From: JARIHD01 sp964610985 | Lineage (GTDB): Bacteria > Patescibacteriota > Saccharimonadia > Saccharimonadales > UBA4665 | Assembly (NCBI GenBank): GCA_964610985.1 | Contig: CAZSZJ010000016.1 | Location: 1-26,829, forward strand | Direction of reading: 5' to 3' | Length of the DNA: 26,829 nucleotides | Part shown: positions 1 to 7,896 of the stretch, piece after piece | Numbering within the stretch: position 1 is the stretch's first letter | Layout: each line of letters starts with the position of its first letter | Program-made: the position numbers and the translations under genes | Notes under the pieces: generated by a model | Seen by the model: only the letters and a program-made list of their open reading frames with translations | Told to the model about the DNA's origin: nothing | The model's database searches: none

Positions 1-158
1 GCGATCGGCCCAATCAAAGGGGCGATATCTTGAGGATCTTTATCCAAGAAATGACCAACATCTGTCCATTCCATTTCTCCGATCCGGCCGAGTTCAATAG
101 CAACCTTTTTAAGAACAACGGCCGAGTATACACAGTCTTGAGGTGATATTTCGTTCAT
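1..158 (-). CDS. Partial unknown protein, runs off the left edge
   Basis: An open frame begins with ATG at 158 and stays open to the window edge, giving 52 complete codons. The visible N-terminus begins MNEISPQDCVYSAVVLKKVA and continues with GRIGEMEWTDVGHFL. I do not recognise the family and the C-terminus is missing. It diverges from the kinase gene starting at 244, and the 85-nt spacer carries a perfect inverted repeat with a TATACT hexamer in each arm. There is no Shine-Dalgarno sequence in front of the ATG. Confidence 0.55.
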   Translation of the reverse strand, partial: MNEISPQDCVYSAVVLKKVAIELGRIGEMEWTDVGHFLDKDPQDIAPLIGPI

Positions 159-183
159 AGGTAAAAATAAATGAGTCAACGCA

Positions 184-239
184 CCAGTATACAGTAATGG
201 CACCGCGCGGCCAACAATTCTGAGACTGCTGTATACTGG
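184..239. promoter_or_regulatory. Divergent promoter region with 11-bp inverted repeat
   Basis: CCAGTATACAG at 184-194 and CTGTATACTGG at 229-239 are exact reverse complements separated by 34 nt. Each arm contains a TATACT hexamer facing outward: 232-237 for the + gene and 191-186 for the - gene. On the minus strand TTGGCC (214-209) lies 17 nt upstream of TATACT, a reasonable sigma-70-type pair; the + strand has no good -35. On the + strand TATACT ends 6 nt before the ATG at 244, so that transcript would be leaderless. The arms could be an operator that controls both genes, which is inference. Confidence 0.6.
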
Positions 240-243
240 ACGC

Positions 244-1146
244 ATGAACGGCAAGGCTAAAATACTCGGACAATTTGATCTCGACGAGTCCCATTTTATC
301 GGCGAAGGCACGGAGGCGCGGGTGTATGCGCTGGGCGACGACCGTGTGCTGCGCATATGCAAGGGCTGGACGGACATTAGCGAACTCAAAAAACTACAGC
401 TTTTTTATGACAATCTGGACACCACATGTGTTAGTTTTAGCGTCCCCAAAATCCTCGAAATCCAAGAAACATCGAGCGGCGTATATACTATCGACACGCT
501 CATCAAGGGCACAGACTTCAGCAAAAAACTCCCGGCACTCGAAAGCGCTGACCGTCAGCAAGCCTGGAAAAACTTTTACCAAACCGCTAGTCAAATAAGC
601 TTACTAGCGCCGCAAAAATACGATTATTTCGGCGAAATACTCACCAAAGACCCGATTCGAGCCAGCACTTGGCCCGACTACTTGCGCCAAAAGACCCAGG
701 CGATGTTCTCTACCACCCGCGCCGACCTTATCACCGATGTGCCCAACATCGACGACATTATGGCCTTTTTCCAAAAAGAATGCAGCGTCGTGCAAGACGT
801 GACTGTCGCCCACTTGGTACACGGCGACTACTATCCGCCCAACACCTACATAACGGACGATTTGCAAATCTGCGGTGTCGGCGATTTCAACGACCTTAGC
901 ATCAGCGGCGACCAACGCCTGGAAACTATGTCGTCAATTTTCTTTCTGGAAGCGCTGGATTATGTAACTCCAGACGACATTGCTTTTCTAACAAATCTCG
1001 CCACCCAGCAATACGGCGCAGACCTGCCTCGCCTTTTGCAGCTGTACCGCCTGTATTACTGCTTCCGTTTTTCAAACTGCAAACAGCGCGACAACCACAC
1101 CTACCAATGGTGCGTCAAAAGTTTGCGGTCAATAAACCTAGGTTAA
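244..1146 (+). CDS. Aminoglycoside phosphotransferase/choline kinase-like (APH-fold) kinase
   Basis: This 300-residue protein has the layout of an APH/ChoK small-molecule kinase. A glycine-rich loop reads FIGEGTEARVYAL at residues 18-30. The catalytic-loop motif VHGDYYPPN sits at 192-200, with the putative catalytic Asp195 and metal-ligand Asn200. The metal-binding DFG equivalent is GVGDFND at 211-217 (Asp214). Length is normal for the family. The substrate cannot be read from sequence: the family phosphorylates antibiotics, choline, sugars or amino acids. The start is ATG at 244, 6 nt after a TATACT box, with no Shine-Dalgarno site. It diverges from the partial gene at 1-158 and converges on the unknown gene ending at 1180. 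Confidence 0.8.
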   Translation: MNGKAKILGQFDLDESHFIGEGTEARVYALGDDRVLRICKGWTDISELKKLQLFYDNLDTTCVSFSVPKILEIQETSSGVYTIDTLIKGTDFSKKLPALESADRQQAWKNFYQTASQISLLAPQKYDYFGEILTKDPIRASTWPDYLRQKTQAMFSTTRADLITDVPNIDDIMAFFQKECSVVQDVTVAHLVHGDYYPPNTYITDDLQICGVGDFNDLSISGDQRLETMSSIFFLEALDYVTPDDIAFLTNLATQQYGADLPRLLQLYRLYYCFRFSNCKQRDNHTYQWCVKSLRSINLG

Positions 1147-1179
1147 AAGAGCATTCGCGTACACCAGAAACAGACGCCA

Positions 1180-1923
1180 TTAAGCAGTAAGGTTAATCTC
1201 TTGATGCTGGTCAAAATCAGGTATAATTTGCGGCAACGATCTTTGCTGATCCGGAGTTAAATACTGCACAAAATCTGTGCGATGGAGCTGACCGCTGTCT
1301 GGCCCTTCCAGAAGCTTAGTGCGCAAACGCATCCTGAACGAAGCAGAGCTCCTATTGGATGTTACATTAAGTACATTTTTAATTTGAACGTCAGTGGCAC
1401 CTTTTAAGTGCATACGCAGCCCATCCGAACATATTCTTCCAGTATCGGCATTCCAGCCCCGCGCTCGCTGCTCATAATAATCATAAAGTGTCTTTTCGCC
1501 GTAGGCTGAAGCTTGTCCCTGCCTTAAATCGAGTGTAGCTAACTGACGGGAACCTTCCTCGCTGAGCCCTAGAATAAGGCTAATAAAAGTACGTGCATTT
1601 CGCGAAGCAGGCTTATCAGTATCGAATATAGTCAGTGCTTCCTGTCGTATCTCCTCTATGACATCAAGCGGATAGGTTCCGTTGGGTTGTTTCTGCAATT
1701 CCCACCGGTAGCGTCGAGCGCCAGGACTTTCGTCTTTCTTAAGATTAGCTACTTGCCCTGTTGCTGCAGCATATCGCACCAGCGTACCGGCAAGCGAAAG
1801 AAGTCTATCGGGATCGTTGCGCAAAGTGTCTATTTTTTCCGGGTCAATAAAACCCGCGTTAATAAAAGAATCGCGTACCTGCTCCCACGCCAGGTCTCTA
1901 TTCTGCCCTTGGGTAATTTCCAT
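1180..1923 (-). CDS. Unknown 247-residue protein with a possible C-terminal HTH
   Basis: I do not recognise the family. The protein is soluble and charged, with no signal peptide or membrane segment. Residues around 180-205 (GATDVQIKNVLNVTS followed by a basic stretch FRMRLRTKL) resemble a helix-turn-helix plus recognition helix of the sigma-4/LuxR kind, so a DNA-binding role is possible but unproven. The gene has its own promoter: TTTACA (1984-1979), a 17-nt spacer and TATAGT (1961-1956), giving a leader of about 26 nt. It converges with the kinase gene. Confidence 0.6.
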   Translation of the reverse strand: MEITQGQNRDLAWEQVRDSFINAGFIDPEKIDTLRNDPDRLLSLAGTLVRYAAATGQVANLKKDESPGARRYRWELQKQPNGTYPLDVIEEIRQEALTIFDTDKPASRNARTFISLILGLSEEGSRQLATLDLRQGQASAYGEKTLYDYYEQRARGWNADTGRICSDGLRMHLKGATDVQIKNVLNVTSNRSSASFRMRLRTKLLEGPDSGQLHRTDFVQYLTPDQQRSLPQIIPDFDQHQEINLTA

Positions 1924-1955
1924 AATTTAAGCTAAGTTTAATAATCAAAGAACCT

Positions 1956-1984
1956 ACTATACCTTTAAAATAGCAACATGTAAA
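1956..1984 (-). promoter_or_regulatory. Sigma-70-like promoter of the 1180-1923 gene
   Basis: TTTACA at 1984-1979 and TATAGT at 1961-1956 are separated by exactly 17 nt. The start codon at 1923 would lie about 26 nt downstream of the start point. Confidence 0.6.
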
Positions 1985-1999
1985 GATCGCCCTTTTAGG

Positions 2000-2494
2000 C
2001 TAGGACTTCGTTTTGCGGAATGCTCGGCGTGCCAGTCGCCACAACAGATATGGCGCATGCAGGACATTGCCCAAAAGTAATGCCAAAAACGGCCAATACA
2101 GTACGCCGCTTATATCACTCGTCGCTTGCAGAGACTCAGTATAATCTAGCTCCGATGGCGCGACACAGATATATCGAGGATTGTCTCCACCCCGGACCAT
2201 AAAAGCGTATTCCGGACCTTTATCTTCACAACCTGCTTTAAAGGTGTTTCGAGTAGCCGTCACATCTACCAGAAAAACCATTGCGCAAAATGCCGCAATA
2301 CCTGCCAGAATCACAAAAACCCGCGCCGCGCGTCCTTTATAGACCCACAAACCACTTGTCAGAGGCAATAGTATCGTCAAGCAAGCCAGTCCAGTCCCAT
2401 AAAACAGCGGCAAAATTTCCTTTACATACAAAAAGATAGAGCCTGCCAAACAGACTAAAATCGCCGCTAAAAGCAATTGCCATTTACGCTTCAT
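2000..2494 (-). CDS. Small polytopic membrane protein of unknown function
   Basis: The 164-residue protein has about four hydrophobic segments: residues 7-24, 31-51, 60-79 and a C-terminal one near 133-152. Between the third and fourth lies a polar loop of about 50 residues with two cysteines (AGCEDKG and RYICVAPSE), which could form an extracytoplasmic disulfide. The last residues are basic (RLARRAFRKTKS). No family is recognised. TATTAT (2506-2501) ends 6 nt before the ATG and there is no Shine-Dalgarno site, so a leaderless start is likely. It diverges from the gene at 2603. Confidence 0.65.
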   Translation of the reverse strand: MKRKWQLLLAAILVCLAGSIFLYVKEILPLFYGTGLACLTILLPLTSGLWVYKGRAARVFVILAGIAAFCAMVFLVDVTATRNTFKAGCEDKGPEYAFMVRGGDNPRYICVAPSELDYTESLQATSDISGVLYWPFLALLLGNVLHAPYLLWRLARRAFRKTKS

Positions 2495-2561
2495 CGGGCA
2501 ATAATATCACACTATAGATAATTCTATGAGCTTCCCTCCAGCGCATTGCAACGATATACGT

Positions 2562-2567
2562 TATAAT
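2562..2567 (+). promoter_or_regulatory. TATAAT -10 box of the 2603-3190 gene
   Basis: A perfect TATAAT lies at 2562-2567, about 35 nt before the ATG at 2603. No convincing -35 is present at the expected distance. Confidence 0.4.
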
Positions 2568-2602
2568 TGCAGACTTAATCAAACTTTATTAGGCTAGAAC
2601 GC

Positions 2603-3190
2603 ATGTCTTTTGAATTATCGGGTCCACCCGGGTATTTGAGAATCTCGGACCCATCGCATACCCTCAGGATGCAAACCGATACCATCGTGGAGCATCAGAA
2701 ATACTGGGCCGAGGCCTATGACACTAGCGTCTCAGAAATAGACCTGGGAAAGCATGATATAAACGCCATTTTCTTAGAAATTTTTAACGAACTTCCCTCC
2801 TTAAGACCAAAACCAGAATCACGCGAAAAGATCCGTCAATATGTATGCGGCCTTTTGGCGACGTCCGGTCTGGCACGCAGACTACTCGCGCACCCCGACT
2901 TTAAAGTTAAAGACCCTCATGTCGATAACGCTGCCGATAAAAAAGCGCCCGATGTGCTGTTCGATACACATGACGTTGTAACGTTCTTTCACATGACCCC
3001 TGAGGTTTGTACCCTTATTTTGCCTGAAAGTGAAAATACCGACCAGTGGTACAAGGACGGCGATTTGTTTGTGAGGCGCGCCATGCCCGCGGAATTCTCT
3101 CCCCTCCAGCAACAGCAACTCAAAGACCTGCACAAGCGGGCAAATCCCGCCGATATGGTCACACTCTATCCCTACCTGGGACGAAGCTAG
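2603..3190 (+). CDS. Unknown 195-residue protein
   Basis: Not recognised. The protein is soluble and has no signal peptide. Two regions look structured: a helical stretch at about 70-100 (REKIRQYVCGLLATSGLARR) and a C-terminal helix with LQQQQLKDLHKRA. Codon use and length support a real gene, and the ATG follows a TATAAT box with a leader of about 28 nt. It converges on the alpha/beta hydrolase gene with only 25 nt between the stop codons. It shows no obvious similarity to its neighbours. Confidence 0.6.
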   Translation: MSFELSGPPGYLRISDPSHTLRMQTDTIVEHQKYWAEAYDTSVSEIDLGKHDINAIFLEIFNELPSLRPKPESREKIRQYVCGLLATSGLARRLLAHPDFKVKDPHVDNAADKKAPDVLFDTHDVVTFFHMTPEVCTLILPESENTDQWYKDGDLFVRRAMPAEFSPLQQQQLKDLHKRANPADMVTLYPYLGRS

Positions 3191-3215
3191 TCAGCCAATT
3201 GGACTGAGTCGAAGC

Positions 3216-4364
3216 TTACTTTCGTATAAAGTCGGTCATAAGCCGTCCGACGAGTTGGGGATTTTTATTGACAGCGCGGGCGTGGCCGCCGGGTGAATCA
3301 TAATAGGTAATCATATCCGGCCGTGCTTCGGCTAACCTTTTGCTAGGGCCGGAGGGTACGGTGCGATCGTCTGAGCCATGAATAATCAGCGTAGGGTGAC
3401 GAATATCATTTGCAGACGTTGATATATTGTCCAAGCTAAGGCCCATGCCGGTACGCAAATACGCTATAGTCTTGCCGGGAATCGCCAGAATAGAAGGATA
3501 TCCTTGCGACTTCAGACGATACTTTACAAAATTATCCCAGTCCAAAACCGGCGAATCGAGCATGACTTTGCCGATGCGCATCACTCCTTCTTTTGGTGCC
3601 CGACGCAGGTAATTCTCGACAATCGATCCGCCTATGGATACCCCAAACAAATGAATATCCTCAGCACCCTGTTGCTTGGCGTATCGCACAGCTGCCTGCA
3701 AGTCTTTCCATTCGGTATCGCCCAGATGCTTAAGGCCGTCAGGCGAAGCAGGATTACCCGGATCGTTGCGATAATTTATGGCCAAAAAATTATTGCCTGC
3801 CTCGTGTAACGGTTTTATAAAACGCAGCATTTCGCTTTTTGGGGCGCCGTCGCCGTGGACACCAATCACCCACGTTTTGCTGTCATTCGAAGGAATCTTC
3901 CAGCCGCCCATTTTGCCCAATTCGCTGTCATATTTAATTTCTTCGTAATCCAGCCCGAGCGCTTCTTTGGGATTACTCGTCCAAATATTGCCTTGCAGCG
4001 ATAAGTGCTCGCCAGCTTTTGGTGCGTTCCCTTTTGGTTCCTGCAATAACCGGGTTGACGTCTGTGATTCAGCGTCCAGCGTGACCGGCGGCCCAAAAAT
4101 ACCCATGGTCGAGCCGTCGGGGCGAATGCCGCCCACCAGCCCGTCGATATTATATGCCCCGCCTTGAGTGGTAATATAGTCACCCTCTACAGCCACCACC
4201 GACTGGTCGTATTTAACCTGCTGCGGCGTTACGCGCAGCATTTCCGACGAACCATACATGCCAACGCCAGCGTACACGCCCGCCAGCACCACTGCGCCGA
4301 CGCCCGCTGCGATTCGGCGGCCAATCCGTGGCGGCCCAGGTAAAAACTCTTCTAATTTTTCCAT
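3216..4364 (-). CDS. Membrane-anchored alpha/beta hydrolase
   Basis: The 382-residue protein starts with a short cytoplasmic stretch and one transmembrane segment (residues 17-37, RIAAGVGAVVLAGVYAGVGM), so the hydrolase domain faces outside. The alpha/beta-hydrolase fold is shown by WVIGVHGDG (oxyanion region), the nucleophile elbow FGVSIGGS, the acid loop IIHGSDDRTVP and the catalytic histidine in SPGGHARAV. These match serine esterase/acyl-peptidase-like hydrolases; the substrate is unknown. The start lies 5 nt after the stop of a displaced reading frame of the upstream gene, so it probably belongs to an operon with the two genes at 4458-5957. Confidence 0.85.
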   Translation of the reverse strand: MEKLEEFLPGPPRIGRRIAAGVGAVVLAGVYAGVGMYGSSEMLRVTPQQVKYDQSVVAVEGDYITTQGGAYNIDGLVGGIRPDGSTMGIFGPPVTLDAESQTSTRLLQEPKGNAPKAGEHLSLQGNIWTSNPKEALGLDYEEIKYDSELGKMGGWKIPSNDSKTWVIGVHGDGAPKSEMLRFIKPLHEAGNNFLAINYRNDPGNPASPDGLKHLGDTEWKDLQAAVRYAKQQGAEDIHLFGVSIGGSIVENYLRRAPKEGVMRIGKVMLDSPVLDWDNFVKYRLKSQGYPSILAIPGKTIAYLRTGMGLSLDNISTSANDIRHPTLIIHGSDDRTVPSGPSKRLAEARPDMITYYDSPGGHARAVNKNPQLVGRLMTDFIRK

Positions 4365-4369
4365 AAAAA

Positions 4370-4484
4370 TTATCTTACCATATTGCCTATGTCACTGGGA
4401 TCCAGATTAGCAGACTTCTCCTGCTCTGCCTGGTCCACTTGTTTTTTATACTCGTCTTTACAACTGTTCGCGAAAGCATCTTAT
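4370..4484 (-). other. Displaced C-terminal reading frame of the 4458-5006 gene
   Basis: Directly downstream of the AAI of the 4458-5006 product, the next frame reads DAFANSCKDEYKKQVDQAEQ and continues EKSANLDPSDIGNMVR to TAA at 4370-4372. It has no start codon of its own, is strongly protein-like, and ends 5 nt before the hydrolase ATG. The in-frame annotated end (CFREQL) is short and unlike it. One surplus base in ATAAGATGC (4484-4476) would account for the break. This is either a sequencing error, a real disabling mutation or a +1 frameshift. Confidence 0.5.
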
Positions 4485-5006
4485 GGCGGCGATAATACCC
4501 ATTGTCGCAGCCATAGTCTCCAGTTTTTTATTAAGTTCGTCGTTCCAAAACGGGTCATCAGGCGACAGAGCTGGTATACCTATGCCGGTCACCCCTTCTT
4601 CCACCTCATCTTGAAAGTCCGAGAAATTCGCAGTAACATCGCTGGCATATTCATGGCACCATTGCGCCTCTCGATATAAATGATCGACCTCATCCTCGCT
4701 CGCTTCTACCACCACCGGATGAGCGACCGCCTCCGGAGTGTTAGCGTACAATGACTCTGCGACCTTCATGCCAGATTTAGTATCCATTTGCAACTGTATA
4801 CGCGTAATAGAAAAACCGGAGTCCGGGTCTGATTCTTGACCCGCTTCCGGAATCAGGTCAAAGTAGCCCTCCACAAAGAACGGCGTCATCACTTTTCGGT
4901 GCGCCTGCTGAACCTTGCGCCGCAGATCTAGGGCCAACTCCAGTTCTTCGGCCACCCAAAAAGCCTCATTAAAAGTAAGGGCTATGTTGCCTGGTTTTAT
5001 TTCCAT
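4458..5006 (-). CDS. Unknown 182-residue protein, probably frameshifted at its C-terminus
   Basis: Not recognised. The protein is acidic and soluble, with an N-terminal helical segment (NEAFWVAEELELALDLRRKV) and a C-terminal helix (LNKKLETMAATMGIIAAI). The ATG at 5006 directly follows the TAG of the upstream gene (5007-5009) with no spacer, so translation is coupled. After AAI the annotated frame closes quickly, while the neighbouring frame carries 36 plausible further residues to 4370 (separate entry). The true product may therefore be about 210 residues. Confidence 0.6.
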   Translation of the reverse strand: MEIKPGNIALTFNEAFWVAEELELALDLRRKVQQAHRKVMTPFFVEGYFDLIPEAGQESDPDSGFSITRIQLQMDTKSGMKVAESLYANTPEAVAHPVVVEASEDEVDHLYREAQWCHEYASDVTANFSDFQDEVEEGVTGIGIPALSPDDPFWNDELNKKLETMAATMGIIAAIRCFREQL

Positions 5007-5957
5007 CTAGGTAACCACCTCGCCATTCACCAGGCGCTGGCGGGCGTTAATGATGATTTCAGAGTAAATGCCGAGCATCTGCCTTATTGCCCCGCCGACA
5101 TACAATGCCGGACAACCAAGCGTTTCGTCATGATACGTCCTAGTCGGATCGACCACCTCAGGCTCTATGAATTTTTCCATGTTTGTCCGCCATTTGTCCT
5201 CACCCTGGCGTTCAATAAACAATGGCATCTTATTAAATTTATCGATCCTTGTCGTAGCTGCACGTGTTGCTGGCATATATAAATCATTTGACAAGTTACG
5301 CAACCAAGCGTTGTGCGGCAACGGATAATTATCCACGTTCTGAAAATTTCGCTCCGCTGCAATCAGCTTCATAGCCTGCATGAATGTCAGGTTTGTTCCG
5401 CCGACTATACTCCCGTGAAAATTTGTGACCGATCTTTGGGTCACAATCCCTTTACCGTGTCTTCGCAGTTTTCCCATGGCCTCCTTGTGTAACTCTTCGG
5501 GGGAAGAATAAGCAGGGTGGTCGCGAAAAGCATGCTCATGTACCGCTCCGTATAAAGCGTGAATCAACAAACTATGAGAGACAGGCTGCTCAGAAAAAGC
5601 GCCTAAAACCACACCAGCCATGCCATGACTGAACGCATTCTTGCGCAGATGCTTGATTCGCAGCAGGTCACCATCGGCAACCGTACCGGCAAGATGCTCT
5701 CCTGACATGTCGATAACACCATTCCATACCTCGGGATCATATAGTATTTCAGAAAAGCGGCGCGTTACCAGGCCCAACCCATAATGACGGTTGCGCTCTC
5801 TTGTTTTTTGATCAAGTGACTGGGAAACGAGTTCAAAGCCTTCTTCGGCTTGTTCTTCAAGCGGCTTATCGCTTGCTGCGATAACTTCAAACTGGGCAAC
5901 CAGTGGTTCCCACTCTGGCGGTGCAGGTTTTTTATATATTACTTCGTGTTCAGTCAT
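5007..5957 (-). CDS. Unknown 316-residue soluble protein
   Basis: Not recognised. The protein has no signal peptide or membrane segment. It is histidine-rich in its middle part (HLRKNAFSHGMAGVV, HSLLIHALYGAVHEHAFRDH), which could support a metal site, and near the C-terminus it has TLGCPALYVGGAIRQMLG. None of these matches a motif I can name. The gene heads a tight minus-strand set: its TAG abuts the ATG of the next gene, followed by the hydrolase. It diverges from the gene at 6077 across 119 nt holding a short inverted repeat (5961-5967 / 5988-5994). Confidence 0.6.
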   Translation of the reverse strand: MTEHEVIYKKPAPPEWEPLVAQFEVIAASDKPLEEQAEEGFELVSQSLDQKTRERNRHYGLGLVTRRFSEILYDPEVWNGVIDMSGEHLAGTVADGDLLRIKHLRKNAFSHGMAGVVLGAFSEQPVSHSLLIHALYGAVHEHAFRDHPAYSSPEELHKEAMGKLRRHGKGIVTQRSVTNFHGSIVGGTNLTFMQAMKLIAAERNFQNVDNYPLPHNAWLRNLSNDLYMPATRAATTRIDKFNKMPLFIERQGEDKWRTNMEKFIEPEVVDPTRTYHDETLGCPALYVGGAIRQMLGIYSEIIINARQRLVNGEVVT

Positions 5958-6037
5958 ACGTTATCGCTGCTATTAAATCACACGAATGCGATAATGGCGA
6001 ATTTTGTCGTTGGGCCCGCATATTTACAGCATTACAT

Positions 6038-6066
6038 TTGAATACTACTTCGGAATCTTCTATAAT
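6038..6066 (+). promoter_or_regulatory. Consensus promoter of the 6077-6831 gene
   Basis: TTGAAT (6038-6043), a 17-nt spacer and a perfect TATAAT (6061-6066). The expected transcription start falls at about 6072-6077, that is, at or just before the GTG start codon at 6077. Confidence 0.75.
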
Positions 6067-6076
6067 ACGCGACTTA

Positions 6077-6831
6077 GTGAGAACAGCTGCCTATACGCCC
6101 CTTACCGAGATGGATGCTGCTAGATGCAATCTAGCCGACATGATTCCCGATTATGCTCAGCCCGAAAAAATCGGTCTCCATTCTGGCCGTATTGGAAAAA
6201 TTGCAGCCTGGGGTGGCTTTCACAAAGATCAGATCACCATCGAAGCACATAGCGGCGAAACGACCTCCTATAATGCCGCAGTCATGGGAAGCGATCCATT
6301 CGGTAATGCCCTCATGGGGGCGACTATGACAGAGGCAGTCCCCTTAGGAGCGGGCGCGCCGGGCGAAAAGAATCCCGATTGGCGTACACGTACTAGCTTA
6401 AAGCTGCGCGTCAACACATCCGAACTTTCTCAGCGCGTTCAGGAAACGGGCACCCTCAGAGATCCCGCCAACTGGGCAAAACATATTAATCAAGCCTTGG
6501 CCGTGGGGCTGCGCGAAGCGGCCTGGGAAAATCTGGCGAGCAAGCCATTCCCGCAGNNNNNNNNNNACGCCTAGCAACCTGGGGCATTGGTTTCGTAACA
6601 CTTCTTAATGCAGTGATCTCGCAAGGTGTCCCTGAACTATGGAGCCTAGCACTAGGCGTAGCAGCATATGAGTTGCTTACGCCTAATGCAGGACGATTCG
6701 CGACGGCAATGGCCAACCCGCTCACTAAACACAACGCTTGTTTCTCCCTCGTACCCGTGGTACATTACGACCGACTCGCGGCAGTTTCCCTTTTGTCTCG
6801 CACCCATCAACTTGCACGCGCCAATACATAA
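6077..6831 (+). CDS. Unknown protein interrupted by an assembly gap
   Basis: Not recognised. The frame opens at GTG 6077 (VRTAAYTPLTEMDAARC), 10 nt after a consensus -10; ATG 6110 is an alternative. It is open to the run of N at 6557-6566. After the gap a different frame of the same strand reads RLATWGIGFVTLLNAVISQG and continues to TAA at 6829-6831, with hydrophobic stretches. A single gene is the simplest reading if the true gap length is 2 modulo 3, which 10 is not. The next gene follows 21 nt later and is probably co-transcribed. Confidence 0.5.
6557..6566. other. Assembly gap (10 N)
   Basis: Ten unresolved bases join two contig ends inside a coding region. The reading frame changes across them, so the number 10 looks nominal. 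Confidence 0.95.
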
Positions 6832-6852
6832 CGTTTAATACAAAGGGTCACA

Positions 6853-7389
6853 ATGGCAAACCAAGAAATCTCACAAGCAGACCTGCACCGGTTACGCGAC
6901 ATCGGCGCCGAAGGCTATGAGGCAAAAAGAATCGATGCCGAAAAAAGACTAGGCATAGCAATTTGGAACATTGTCGATCTGGAAATCCCAATAACAGAAC
7001 CTCACCGCCAGCCACAAGAATCAATAAGCGACTACTATGACGTAATCTATGGTCCGGAGATCCAGGTAACCCCTCAAATGTCCATCGAAATTGAATTCAG
7101 GGCAACAACGGGGCTCCTCGATCTAGCAAAATCCGATTGGCTCACCGGAATACGATCGACTGCATTGCGCTTGAACACATTCGAGCATGAATTCCCCCAC
7201 ACCGATGACCCCATCAACCGTTCAACCTTATTGATCAGACCACGAAACTACAAGCATGATCGACCCGAACTGCACCGCAGTGCTCCGCATGTCCTACAAA
7301 CAGAAGTACCTGAAATGGCTACATTGACCGTTCCGGATATCGAAACAACCCTGTTAATCCTGGACAAGATCGCCGCAGAATATAATTAG
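6853..7389 (+). CDS. Unknown 178-residue protein
   Basis: Not recognised. The protein is soluble and acidic. It opens with a helical stretch (SQADLHRLRDIGAEGYEAKR) and ends with a helix (DIETTLLILDKIAAEYN). The middle has the alternating pattern of beta strands (QMSIEIEFRATTG, STLLIRPRNY). The start ATG has an AAGGG Shine-Dalgarno site about 7 nt upstream. It lies 21 nt after the interrupted gene and probably forms an operon with it. It converges on the flavin split-barrel gene at 7437. Confidence 0.6.
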   Translation: MANQEISQADLHRLRDIGAEGYEAKRIDAEKRLGIAIWNIVDLEIPITEPHRQPQESISDYYDVIYGPEIQVTPQMSIEIEFRATTGLLDLAKSDWLTGIRSTALRLNTFEHEFPHTDDPINRSTLLIRPRNYKHDRPELHRSAPHVLQTEVPEMATLTVPDIETTLLILDKIAAEYN

Positions 7390-7429
7390 ACTTGCTGTTT
7401 AATCCGCAGAGGTAGGATGACCCGCGCAG

Positions 7430-7459
7430 AGCAGATCTATATTTCGGTATAAATCTGCT
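7430..7459. terminator. Hairpin between convergent genes
   Basis: AGCAGAT (7430-7436) pairs with ATCTGCT (7453-7459), and TATA pairs with TATA inside it around a TTTCGG loop, with one C-A mismatch. It lies between the convergent genes ending at 7389 and 7437 and overlaps the latter's stop codon. There is no U-tract, so its role as a terminator is uncertain. Confidence 0.35.
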
Positions 7460-7895
7460 GGCTGCCGATGTCCAGACCTCTAAATTCGCCGAGGCGCGCC
7501 TTGGTTAGTTTGACGCCTATAATCGCATAGTTACCCGCTCGCAATTTTGCGAGTGGCGGCAGCCATTCGGCCATCATGGCATGTACAGCGTGCATCTTTT
7601 TCATAGCCACGTCCATTACCTGGGGATCATCAATTATATATGCCTGCCCGCTCACCTGTAGCGTGCTGCTATCTTTATCGTTACCGATCGTTAGGCTTAC
7701 CGTCGGTCTTTCGGTCAGGTTAATATATTTTTGAGTCAGATTCTTAGTAATAAAACAAACCGTTTGGTTACTAAGTCCGCACAAATATACGATCGCACCA
7801 TGGGGTGTGCCATCATCATTAACCGTGCCAAGTGCGGCCATCGGGTTGCGCTCAATGTAATTCATCACTTTAAAATATGCTTCGGAATCTGACAT
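7437..7895 (-). CDS. Pyridoxamine 5'-phosphate oxidase-like flavin split-barrel protein (copy B)
   Basis: A 152-residue PNPOx-like split barrel. The family signature is visible in NPMAALGTVNDDGTPHGAIV near the N-terminus, followed by VCFITKNLTQKYINL and VSLTIGN, the strands that usually bind FMN or a related cofactor. The reaction cannot be stated; family members reduce or oxidise flavin, F420, haem or pyridoxal substrates. MSDSEAYF at 7895 is the preferred start because it lies 1 nt after the TAA of its paralogue upstream; a longer start at 7961 would overlap that gene. It is clearly related to the 7897-8358 product. Confidence 0.8.
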   Translation of the reverse strand: MSDSEAYFKVMNYIERNPMAALGTVNDDGTPHGAIVYLCGLSNQTVCFITKNLTQKYINLTERPTVSLTIGNDKDSSTLQVSGQAYIIDDPQVMDVAMKKMHAVHAMMAEWLPPLAKLRAGNYAIIGVKLTKARLGEFRGLDIGSQQIYTEI

Positions 7896-7896
7896 C

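Noticed and set aside
109..294. Minus-strand ORF of 61 residues over the divergent promoter
   Set aside because: It overlaps the kinase start and the promoter repeat and has a low-complexity, unlikely composition. The frame starting at 158 is better.
4364..4377. TAAGAT 7 nt before the hydrolase ATG as another leaderless promoter
   Set aside because: The hexamer lies inside the displaced coding frame ending GNMVR-TAA at 4370, so it is more likely coding sequence within an operon.
5903..6076. Upstream extension of the gap-containing gene to ATG 5903
   Set aside because: It would overlap the start of the divergent gene (5957) and run through the consensus promoter at 6038-6066. GTG 6077 fits the promoter.
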